57,289 bases of DNA from an uncultured Clostridia bacterium (GTDB taxonomy: Bacteria > Bacillota > Clostridia > TANB77 > CAG-508), in the NCBI GenBank assembly GCA_934129785.1, contig CAKOWW010000011.1, positions 1 through 57,289 of the forward strand. Direction: 5' to 3'. The notes beneath the pieces were generated by a model, which worked only from the letters and a program-made list of their open reading frames with translations, was not told the DNA's origin and ran no database searches. Both the position numbers and the translations under genes were made by a program. Below, piece after piece: positions 16,725 to 22,678 of the stretch (positions within the stretch are counted from its first letter, which is position 1; the number at the start of each line of letters is the position of its first letter).

Positions 16725-16841
16725 ATGGTAGAATCAATATTGTTAAATATTACATATCTACTTTTCTTTGGAGTAGTAGGGATGACTATCATAAATTTTG
16801 CCTTGTTAATCATCATTTGTTATTTTCTACATAGGCAATAA
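16725..16841 (+). CDS. 38-residue hydrophobic peptide, candidate type I (holin-like) toxin
   Basis: The peptide starts MVESILLNITYLLFFGVV and ends ICYFLHRQ. One long membrane-spanning helix fills almost the whole length, with a short charged end, as in TxpA/BsrG/Fst and 'holin-like' toxins of Firmicutes. GGGAGGTGG lies 5-6 nt before the ATG, a very strong site. Opposite its 3' end a sharp sigma-A promoter and terminator define a short antisense RNA. The 5' UTR contains a CATAAC/GTTATG hairpin 25 nt before the ribosome site. Toxicity is inferred from architecture; sequence similarity to a known toxin family is weak by eye. Confidence 0.6.
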   Translation: MVESILLNITYLLFFGVVGMTIINFALLIIICYFLHRQ

Positions 16842-16920
16842 AAAATAAACCATTCTGCTTTTGACGGAGTGAATGGTTTATCAATTCAGTCGGCAACCAC
16901 TTTCGTGATTCTCATTTTCT
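16838..16920 (-). ncRNA. Candidate antisense antitoxin RNA
   Basis: From the promoter at 16927-16955 an RNA of about 83 nt would run leftward. It ends at an 11-bp stem (16845-16855 with 16871-16881) followed on the minus strand by TTTTTATT. It covers the toxin mRNA 3' UTR and touches the stop codon. Its first 13 nt copy the first nt of the toxin mRNA because 16634-16646 and 16908-16920 are inverted repeats; GTTGCC (16658-16663) and GGCAAC (16892-16897) add a second block. Confidence 0.55.
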
Positions 16921-16926
16921 ATTTAT

Positions 16927-16955
16927 ATTATACACATTTTATTAGATAAAGTCAA
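16927..16955 (-). promoter_or_regulatory. Promoter of the candidate antisense RNA
   Basis: On the minus strand TTGACT (16950-16955), a 17-nt spacer and TATAAT (16927-16932) form a near-consensus promoter. Its -35 box overlaps the stop-codon end of the RT gene. Confidence 0.7.
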
Positions 16956-18067
16956 TAATTTTGAAACACTAATAAATTAGTGTAATTTTCAATATCTTCA
17001 AGTAGAGAAATTTCATTTTTTTCATCAGTTGAAGAGGTGTATAAAAAATCACAACTCTTTAGAATTTTTTGCTGTAATTTAAATGAATTGCAATGAGAAG
17101 AATGGCCAAGCCATGAATTGATAGCTTGCAAAGCATAAGGAACATCTAAACAATTTTCACGATATTGTTTATTCCATTTTTTAATATTTCTTTTGATTTT
17201 CTTTTTGGAAGATAATCGAAGAAGACTATGAGTTGTAAAAATTCTATATCCACAAAAATTAACACCCATTTTGTAAGGATAATACCTAGATTTGTCATTT
17301 AACTCTAGATGTAAATATTTATGCAAAAAATCTTCTATTATTTTTTTATAATAGATACATTCTTTTTTAGTTTTAAACAATAATATAAAATCGTCCATAT
17401 ATCTAGTATAATACTTTATTTTCAAAGTTCTTTTAATATATTGGTCTAATTCATTTAAATATATGTTAGCGAAAAATTGACTAGTATAGTTTCCAATAGG
17501 AATACCAACTTTAGACGAATTAACAGGACCATTGAAAATTAAAATCTGTGTAAGCCAAAGTAAGTCAGGGTCACTTATATATTTTTTCATTATTTTAAAC
17601 AAAACATAAGGATCTATACTATAAAAAAATTTTTTAATGTCACATTTTAAAACCCAAAAATCTCCATAATTGCGTTTGAAAATTCTCATTTGTTTTTGAA
17701 CCTCATTTGTTGCAGCATGTGTTCCACGATTTTCTATACATGCAAAAGTAGTATTTATAAATTTAGGAACAATATGTGGCTTTATAAACTCTTCCACATA
17801 CCATTGATGAACAATTCTATCTTTGTAGGGAAGAGCTTGTATTAATCTTTCTTTTGGTTCATAAACTTTAAATGTAAAATAAGTTCCCATAGTGTAAGTA
17901 CGATTTGCTAAATTTTTGATTAAATTAGTGATATTATTTTCTAAATTAAATTCATATTTTATAACCTCGTTTTTGTAGGTTTTGTGTTTTCTAGCCCTTT
18001 GGTGAGCAGCAAGCATTTTTTCAAATGTAAGCTTTTCATAAAATTCTTTTTTTATCTTTTTTGGCAT
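16952..18067 (-). CDS. DGR reverse transcriptase
   Basis: The 371-residue RT copies the TR RNA with errors at adenines. Motifs appear in order: 'ALPYKDRIVHQWY' (~78-90), 'VLKCDIKKFFYSID' with the first catalytic Asp (~139-152), 'GIPIGNYTSQFFANIYLNELD' (~188-208) and 'RYMDDFILL' (catalytic YMDD, 222-230). The motif 'GNYTSQ' fits the DGR consensus of a hydrophobic-G-x3-SQ segment rather than the group II intron QG motif. Later come 'GVNFCGYRI' (~268-276) and a C-terminal 'INSWLGHSSHCN' typical of DGR RTs. No intron maturase or integrase domain is attached. The ATG has a GGAGG site 12 nt upstream and overlaps the Avd end by 16 nt, so the RT is the last gene of a three-gene operon transcribed towards TR. 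Confidence 0.95.
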   Translation of the reverse strand: MPKKIKKEFYEKLTFEKMLAAHQRARKHKTYKNEVIKYEFNLENNITNLIKNLANRTYTMGTYFTFKVYEPKERLIQALPYKDRIVHQWYVEEFIKPHIVPKFINTTFACIENRGTHAATNEVQKQMRIFKRNYGDFWVLKCDIKKFFYSIDPYVLFKIMKKYISDPDLLWLTQILIFNGPVNSSKVGIPIGNYTSQFFANIYLNELDQYIKRTLKIKYYTRYMDDFILLFKTKKECIYYKKIIEDFLHKYLHLELNDKSRYYPYKMGVNFCGYRIFTTHSLLRLSSKKKIKRNIKKWNKQYRENCLDVPYALQAINSWLGHSSHCNSFKLQQKILKSCDFLYTSSTDEKNEISLLEDIENYTNLLVFQNY

Positions 18068-18423
18068 GAAACAATCCAGCCTCCTAACATATTACAAATA
18101 TCAGTAATTAAATTAGACCAACTTTGATAATTCTGCATAGAAATATATTTATATTTGTAGGAAAGTCTAGTTTGAACCTTTAATAAATTCAAATTTATAT
18201 CTAATTCGTTTAAAAATTTTAATTTATCATTTTTATTATAAGTTTTTATAGCATACATTAAGTTTCTTAAACCTACATATAAAGAATTTTTGATTTCTTT
18301 TACTAATGCAAAATTTTCACATTTGGGATATTTCCTAACAATATCATTAGAATAATAAATAAGCTCTAAGTATTTTTGGTATATTTTTAGGCTTTTATTA
18401 TTAGTTTTTTCTTCTGTATTCAA
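18052..18423 (-). CDS. avd: Avd-like DGR accessory protein (four-helix bundle)
   Basis: The 123-residue basic, all-helical protein contains 'KIYQKYLELIYYSNDIVRKYP' and 'ENFALVKEIKNSLYVGLRNLMYA'. Its pattern is that of Avd/S23-type four-helix bundles. Avd pentamers bind RT and the template RNA and are required for homing. The start is TTG at 18423: AAAGGAGA lies 7 nt upstream and the TTG overlaps the TGA stop of the MutS-like gene (TTGA), so translation is probably coupled. It overlaps the RT start by 16 nt. Confidence 0.85.
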   Translation of the reverse strand: MNTEEKTNNKSLKIYQKYLELIYYSNDIVRKYPKCENFALVKEIKNSLYVGLRNLMYAIKTYNKNDKLKFLNELDINLNLLKVQTRLSYKYKYISMQNYQSWSNLITDICNMLGGWIVSCQKR

Positions 18424-18839
18424 TTTTTCATCTCCTTTGCAATTTCTTTTGCTCTTAAACTAAGATTATCAATCAAAGCATACACTTCACTAATTGATAG
18501 TGAATTAGAATCTACAATTGCTAAATCATTTATAAGGTTTTTAACATTACAATTTAATAAATAGTTTGAACTACTCATAGGAGAATCAACAGGCGAATCT
18601 ATAATAGCGATGGGAATTTCTAGACTTTTGATTTTTTCTAAATATTTATTGAAATTATTTACAGGAAAACCACATTTGATGACAGTTTCATTTAAATTTG
18701 TTAATTTTAGATGTAAAAGTTGGGACATTTTGATAGCATCTTCTTGTAAAAAAATATAGAAAATGCCACTTTTAAATAAATAAAATGTTGAAGAATCACT
18801 TTTTTTAAATTCTAAATATCTTTTGTATAATTTGCTCAT
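18420..18839 (-). CDS. MutS domain I-like DGR accessory protein
   Basis: The 139-residue protein resembles the N-terminal mismatch-recognition domain of MutS: 'YKRYLEFKKSDSSTFYLFKSGIFYIFLQEDA' followed by 'LHLKLTNLNETVIKCGFPVNNFNKYLEKI' and 'IPIAIID'. In MutS this region reads like 'PDxxLLFRxGDFYELFxEDA...LxLTL...CGVPxHAxxxYL'. The Phe-x-Glu wedge is changed here ('FYIFLQ'), so canonical mismatch binding is doubtful. MutS-like accessory genes have been reported with a subset of DGRs. The ATG at 18839 is preserved by GGAAAGG upstream; the in-frame ORF extends to 18881 but overlaps the -10 box. It is the first gene of the operon. Confidence 0.75.
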   Translation of the reverse strand: MSKLYKRYLEFKKSDSSTFYLFKSGIFYIFLQEDAIKMSQLLHLKLTNLNETVIKCGFPVNNFNKYLEKIKSLEIPIAIIDSPVDSPMSSSNYLLNCNVKNLINDLAIVDSNSLSISEVYALIDNLSLRAKEIAKEMKN

Positions 18840-18869
18840 AATAACAAAACCCTTTCCATATTTTAGGAT

Positions 18870-18898
18870 ATTATAAAACAAAAAAACACAAAAATCAA
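18870..18898 (-). promoter_or_regulatory. Promoter of the MutS-like/Avd/RT operon
   Basis: On the minus strand TTGATT (18893-18898), a 17-nt spacer and TATAAT (18870-18875) sit ~31 nt before the first ATG. Confidence 0.75.
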
Positions 18899-18904
18899 CC
18901 CTTT

Positions 18905-18986
18905 TAGACTAATAAATTGGAAATATAAGGAATTAGATGCATCTATAAATAAAATTATTGATGCTTGTATTGGAGACTTTGAATAA
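18905..18986 (+). pseudogene. Short orphan coding tail without a start
   Basis: An open + strand frame reads RLINWKYKELDASINKIIDA and ends CIGDFE before TAA at 18984-18986. It has protein-like composition but no start codon with a ribosome site, and it begins inside the divergent RT-operon promoter area. It may be the end of a gene cut off when the DGR cassette arrived. I do not recognise the family. Confidence 0.3.
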
Positions 18987-19008
18987 AAATAATATTATAT
19001 AATCGAAC

Positions 19009-19038
19009 TTGACAAACTATCAATTGATAGTTTATAAT
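19009..19038 (+). promoter_or_regulatory. Promoter with embedded 20-bp palindromic operator for the type II TA operon
   Basis: TTGACA (19009-19014), an 18-nt spacer and TATAAT (19033-19038) form a near-perfect promoter. The spacer is filled by the perfect palindrome AAACTATCAATTGATAGTTT (19014-19033), which touches both boxes. Autorepression by the downstream HTH antitoxin is the obvious inference. Confidence 0.8.
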
Positions 19039-19056
19039 AAGTCTGAAGGTGAGAGA

Positions 19057-19482
19057 ATGGAAGACAGATATTGTGCCTCAATAGAAGAAGTTAAATTATT
19101 TTTAGATACACTAAAAAATATACTAAAAGACCCAAAATTTAATATAGATAGAGATTTTGATATCTTACTAAAAAAGAAAAACGAAGAAATATCAAATTCA
19201 TATACCACAATGAATACTTTGTTGGAATTAGAGTATGGAATAGAAGATGTAATAGAAGAACTGCTTACATTAGAAATTTACAACTATAAAGAAACTCTTA
19301 TTGATAATAAAGGCAAAAATTTACCAAGGTTTTATGTTTTTATAAAGGAGATAAACGGCAAAGATGTATATATAAAAATAAAAATTAGAAATATAAATAA
19401 TAGAAAAGTATTTTGTATATCTTTTCATTTTGCAAAATACAAATTTTCAAAATTTCCATATAAAAAGGGGGAAAAACAATGA
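19057..19482 (+). CDS. MqsR-like toxin of a type II toxin-antitoxin pair
   Basis: The 141-residue protein shows an MqsR/RelE-like layout: an N-terminal helix 'SIEEVKLFLDTLKNIL', a middle 'TLLELEYGIEDVIEELLTLEIYNYKE' and a C-terminal beta part with 'FYVFIKEINGKDVYIKIKIR' and 'KVFCISFHFAKYKF'. MqsR enzymes cut mRNA at GCU; activity here is inferred. I moved the start to ATG 19057, which has AAGGTGAG at normal spacing. A TTG start at 19009 would lie on the -35 box. The stop overlaps the antitoxin ATG (ATGA), so the pair is translationally coupled. Confidence 0.65.
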   Translation: MEDRYCASIEEVKLFLDTLKNILKDPKFNIDRDFDILLKKKNEEISNSYTTMNTLLELEYGIEDVIEELLTLEIYNYKETLIDNKGKNLPRFYVFIKEINGKDVYIKIKIRNINNRKVFCISFHFAKYKFSKFPYKKGEKQ

Positions 19483-20534
19483 AGAATAGTTATAAGTTAA
19501 TAAAAAAATTTGTTGAATATTGCCCAATATGTGATAGAGAACATGAAATAGAAGAAAGAGAAAGAATTTCGCAATTAGAAATCAAAGGTGAAATAGTGCA
19601 ATATAAAGAAAATTATTTTGTATGTACTGAAACAGAAGAAAATGAAAATGAATTTGTAAATGCCAAAATGATGGATATGAATTTACTAAAAGCTAAAGAT
19701 GAATACAGAAAGAAAAAAGGATTGCTAACTTCGAAGCAAATAAAACAAATAAGAGAAAAATACCAATTAACACAAGCAGAATTTTCTTTTTTATTAGGAT
19801 TAGGTGAAATCACGATAACAAGATATGAAAAAAAATTAATTCAAGATGAGACCTATGATAGCCTAATGAGATTAGTAAAAGAAAATGCTTTCCTTGCATT
19901 AGATTATTTAAGAAAAAATAAATCAAAATTTAAAGACAAAGCGCGTTATGCAGAAATTGAAAATAATATAAAAAAAGTTGTACTAAAGGATACATTAGAC
20001 TTTTTAAATAAAGAAGAAATTAGAGCAAAATATATTAATTTTGAAGAAAAAAGCAATTTTAACGGAATGAAAAAAATAGACATAGAAAAGATAGAAGCGA
20101 TATTACAATATATAGCCCAAGAAGATGAACATTTATATAAAGTCAAATTAATGAAACTCTTATGGTATATAGATATTATATATTATAAAAAATATGGAAC
20201 TTCATTAACTGGGCTAGTATATATGCATCAAAGATTAGGGGCATTACCAATTGCATATGAAGAACTGATGAAACTAGAAAGCATAGATATAATAGAAGAA
20301 GTTAATGAATATAAAAATGATGTAAATATATCATATAAGATAAAACCTAATGAAAAATATATTGCAAATAAAATAAAAAGAGAAGAAAAAGAAATTATAG
20401 ACAGCGTAATTAAAAAGTTTAAAAACTATAATACGAAACAAATAGTAGAATACATGCATAAAGAAAGTGCATATGAACTTACAAAACCAAATCAAATAAT
20501 AAGTTATGATTATGCAAAAGATATAAGTTTATGA
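19479..20534 (+). CDS. MqsA/YgiT-type antitoxin with HTH and Panacea (DUF4065/SocA-like) domain
   Basis: The 351-residue protein has three parts. A zinc-finger N-terminus (~14-50) contains 'CPICDREHEIEERE' and 'NYFVCTETEE'. An XRE/HTH domain (~85-140) contains 'SKQIKQIREKYQLTQAEFSF' and 'LGEITITRYEKKLIQDE'. A C-terminal Panacea domain (~205-320) contains 'KVKLMKLLWYIDIIYYKKYG' and 'YMHQRLGALPIAYEELMK'. Panacea domains act as portable antitoxin modules that neutralise diverse toxins. The HTH is the likely binder of the 20-bp palindrome upstream. Confidence 0.85.
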   Translation: MKNSYKLIKKFVEYCPICDREHEIEERERISQLEIKGEIVQYKENYFVCTETEENENEFVNAKMMDMNLLKAKDEYRKKKGLLTSKQIKQIREKYQLTQAEFSFLLGLGEITITRYEKKLIQDETYDSLMRLVKENAFLALDYLRKNKSKFKDKARYAEIENNIKKVVLKDTLDFLNKEEIRAKYINFEEKSNFNGMKKIDIEKIEAILQYIAQEDEHLYKVKLMKLLWYIDIIYYKKYGTSLTGLVYMHQRLGALPIAYEELMKLESIDIIEEVNEYKNDVNISYKIKPNEKYIANKIKREEKEIIDSVIKKFKNYNTKQIVEYMHKESAYELTKPNQIISYDYAKDISL

Positions 20535-20564
20535 TAGAAAAAGTAAAAAAAGCTTTAATACTGT

Positions 20565-20593
20565 TTGACAAATAAGAAAATATATGATAAAAT
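20565..20593 (+). promoter_or_regulatory. Promoter of rplU-rpmA
   Basis: TTGACA (20565-20570), a 17-nt spacer and TAAAAT (20588-20593) precede the leader. Confidence 0.75.
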
Positions 20594-20594
20594 T

Positions 20595-20690
20595 GGTAAC
20601 TGTAATCCGCTTAGTCAAGGCACCAAAACATTAGAAATATCTAATTGCCTGAATTTAAGGATTAGCGAGTATACAAATAAGGGAGGTGCA
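20595..20690 (+). promoter_or_regulatory. Ribosomal protein L21 leader
   Basis: The ~100-nt leader contains GTAATCCGCTTAGTCAAGGC, a central ATTAGAAATATCTAAT hairpin, and ATTTAAGGATTAGCGAG. GTAATCC can pair with GGATTA. This matches the layout of the Firmicutes L21 leader, where excess L21 lowers expression of its own operon. It ends at the GGGAGGTG ribosome site. Confidence 0.75.
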
Positions 20691-20696
20691 TTTTAA

Positions 20697-21092
20697 ATGT
20701 ACGCAATAATTGAAAGCTGTGGAAAACAATACAAAGTAGCAGAAGGAGATGTAGTATTTTTTGAAAAATTAGATGCAGAAGAAGGAAAAAAAGTTACTTT
20801 TGACAAAGTAATATTAGTATCTGAAGAAGGAAAAGTACAAGTAGGAAATCCTTATGTTAAAGGTGTAAAAGTAGAAGGTAAAGTAGTTTCTCATGGTAAA
20901 GCTAAAAAAATCATTGTTTTCAAAATGAAAGCTAAAAAGAACTATAGAAGAAAACAAGGACACAGACAACCATACACAAAAGTAGAAATTACAGGAATCA
21001 AAACATCTGCTAAAAAAGCTGCAACAACAGCAAAAAAAACAGAAACAAAAACAGCAGCAGCCAAAAAAACAACAGCAAAAAAAGAAGCTTAG
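20697..21092 (+). CDS. rplU: 50S ribosomal protein L21, with Ala/Lys/Thr-rich tail
   Basis: L21 binds 23S rRNA near L20. The core (residues ~1-103) is canonical: 'MYAIIESCGKQYKVAEGDVV', 'VGNPYVKGVKVEGKVVSHGK', 'FKMKAKKNYRRKQGHRQPYT' and 'KVEITGI'. About 28 extra residues of AAK/TKK type follow, giving 131 against the usual ~103. Many Clostridia with low-GC genomes show such basic tails. AGGGAGGTG lies upstream of the ATG. Confidence 0.97.
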   Translation: MYAIIESCGKQYKVAEGDVVFFEKLDAEEGKKVTFDKVILVSEEGKVQVGNPYVKGVKVEGKVVSHGKAKKIIVFKMKAKKNYRRKQGHRQPYTKVEITGIKTSAKKAATTAKKTETKTAAAKKTTAKKEA

Positions 21093-21170
21093 TTTAAAGC
21101 AGTAATATTTAAAATTTAGATTTTAATAAAGAGAACATAAACAAAAACAAACCGAAAGGAGTTGAGAAGC

Positions 21171-21431
21171 ATGGCTCATAAGAAAGGGCAAGGTAGCAGT
21201 CACAACGGTAGAGACAGTGAGTCAAAGAGACTTGGTGTCAAAAGAGCTGATGGTCAATTTGTTTTAGCAGGAAATATCCTAGTAAGACAAAGAGGAACAA
21301 AAGTACATCCAGGAACTAATGTTGGAAAAGGTAGTGATGATACACTATATGCATTAGTAGACGGTACAGTTAAATTTGAAAGAAAAGGTAAAGACAAAAA
21401 ACAAGTAAGTGTTTACCCAGTAGCAGAATAA
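21171..21431 (+). CDS. rpmA: 50S ribosomal protein L27 without the Firmicutes N-terminal extension
   Basis: L27 lies by the peptidyl transferase centre. The 86-residue protein starts MAHKKGQGSSHNGRDSESKR and continues 'GVKRADGQFVLAGNILVRQRGTKVHPG'. Most Firmicutes L27 starts with ~9 extra residues (like MLxLNLQFFA) that the protease Prp removes. Here ATG 21171, with AAAGGAG at normal spacing, yields the mature-type end directly; only a weak in-frame TTG lies upstream. The prp (ysxB) gene that normally separates rplU and rpmA is also absent. Confidence 0.96.
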   Translation: MAHKKGQGSSHNGRDSESKRLGVKRADGQFVLAGNILVRQRGTKVHPGTNVGKGSDDTLYALVDGTVKFERKGKDKKQVSVYPVAE

Positions 21432-21441
21432 TGAAATAAAG

Positions 21442-21479
21442 AACAGTTTTAATTAGTGAAAAATTAAAGCTGTTTTTTT
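21442..21479 (+). terminator. Terminator after rpmA
   Basis: AACAG...TTTTAATT pairs with AATTAAA...CTGTT, followed by seven T. Confidence 0.75.
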
Positions 21480-21535
21480 GTTAGAAAAAACTAAAAAACA
21501 ATAAAGAATCAAACAATTAAATTTGTCGGAAAACC

Positions 21536-21564
21536 TTGTTAGTATTGAAACAATATGATATAAT
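21536..21564 (+). promoter_or_regulatory. Promoter at the head of the polysaccharide locus
   Basis: TTGTTA (21536-21541), a 17-nt spacer and TATAAT (21559-21564) lie 36 nt before the first glycosyltransferase gene. Confidence 0.65.
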
Positions 21565-21600
21565 CAAAATCGTAAAAAACAAGAAAAGGAAAAAAGAAAA

Positions 21601-22584
21601 ATGGAAGAACAAATTGATATACTAATGGCAACATATAATAGTGATATAAAATACCTAAAAAAGCAAATAGATAGTATATTAAACCAAACATATAAAAACA
21701 TAAAACTAATAATAAGTGATGACAACTCAAATAAAAAAGAAGTACAAGAAGAACTAAAAAAATATAAAGAAAAAGATGAAAGAATAGAAATATATATACA
21801 AGAAAAAAATTTAGGATATACAAAAAACTTTGGATTTTTACTAGAAAGGTCAACAGCAGAATATATAATGTTTTCAGACCATGATGACATATGGTATGAA
21901 AATAAAGTTGAAGAAAGTTTAAAAAAATTAAAAGAAGAAAATGTGGATTTAGTGTATGTAAATTCACATCAAATAGATGAAGAAGACAAAAAAATACAAG
22001 AAAACTATTTCAAATACAAAAATGTACCATTGATAAATACAAAAGGGAAATTAGCAATATCAAGATGTGCAGGAATAGGATGCTCACAAATATTTACAAA
22101 ACAAGTAAAAGAAAAAATGCTACCATTCAAAAAAAGTGTAATGGCACATGACTGGCTTGCAGGATTTATTGCAAATGAACAAAAGGGGCTTACATATATT
22201 GAAAAACCACTATTTGGATATAGACTTCACGGAACCAATGTATTTGGTGGAAGAAGTTTTGCACAAAATGTAACAAAATGGAAAAAAGAAAATGGAAATA
22301 CATATAGCTCATATTTGAAATATAGAAAAGAGAATGTTATAGATAAAGCATATTTAGATGGAGCAAAAATGTGCCAAGAATATAACTTTAAACAAGAAAA
22401 TAAAAAGTTTATTGATGAATTAGTTAGATACTTAGAAAATTTAGAAAAATCTAAATATTTTAACTTTCATTTAATAAAATACTTTAAGTTTTTTGCTGGA
22501 AAAAATTTATTTAAGAAAATGATAAAAGAAATTATGATTTTCCATTTTCCGGCACTAGGATATTTGATTTTTAAATTTCAATAA
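21601..22584 (+). CDS. Glycosyltransferase family 2 (rhamnosyltransferase-like)
   Basis: The 327-residue cytoplasmic enzyme starts with a GT-A fold: 'IDILMATYNSDIKYLKKQID' and 'LNQTYKNIKLIISDDNS'. The 'FSDHDDIWYENKVEES' motif (~100-115) carries the metal-binding DxD-type acidic cluster. Later 'AHDWLAGFIA' and 'YRLHGTNVFGG' resemble the rhamnosyltransferase subgroup. It is the first gene of the surface polysaccharide locus and resembles the frameshifted gene at 23491 in its first 40 residues, so they are paralogues. Sugar specificity is not readable from sequence. Confidence 0.9.
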   Translation: MEEQIDILMATYNSDIKYLKKQIDSILNQTYKNIKLIISDDNSNKKEVQEELKKYKEKDERIEIYIQEKNLGYTKNFGFLLERSTAEYIMFSDHDDIWYENKVEESLKKLKEENVDLVYVNSHQIDEEDKKIQENYFKYKNVPLINTKGKLAISRCAGIGCSQIFTKQVKEKMLPFKKSVMAHDWLAGFIANEQKGLTYIEKPLFGYRLHGTNVFGGRSFAQNVTKWKKENGNTYSSYLKYRKENVIDKAYLDGAKMCQEYNFKQENKKFIDELVRYLENLEKSKYFNFHLIKYFKFFAGKNLFKKMIKEIMIFHFPALGYLIFKFQ

Positions 22585-22602
22585 AGCTTAAAAAAGCTTA
22601 GA

Positions 22603-22631
22603 TTGACAAATAAAAGAATTCAATATAGAAT
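22603..22631 (+). promoter_or_regulatory. Promoter of the polysaccharide ABC exporter genes
   Basis: TTGACA (22603-22608), a 17-nt spacer and TAGAAT (22626-22631). The predicted RNA starts at about 22638, which rules out ATG 22637 as a start codon. Confidence 0.7.
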
Positions 22632-22678
22632 AAAAAATGAAAAACGGAAGGAGAGAATGCAGAAATCTGCAAAAAAAT

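Noticed and set aside
16574..16816. 80-codon minus-strand ORF opposite the candidate toxin
   Set aside because: No ribosome site or recognisable protein; it overlaps the better-supported 38-codon + strand peptide.
16952..18067. RT as a group II intron or retron enzyme
   Set aside because: No maturase or intron RNA domains and no retron msr/msd; the GxxxSQ-type motif, Avd neighbour and TR/VR pair identify a DGR.
19009..19056. TTG start giving a 157-residue toxin
   Set aside because: The codon lies on the -35 box of a near-consensus promoter and has no ribosome site; ATG 19057 has one.
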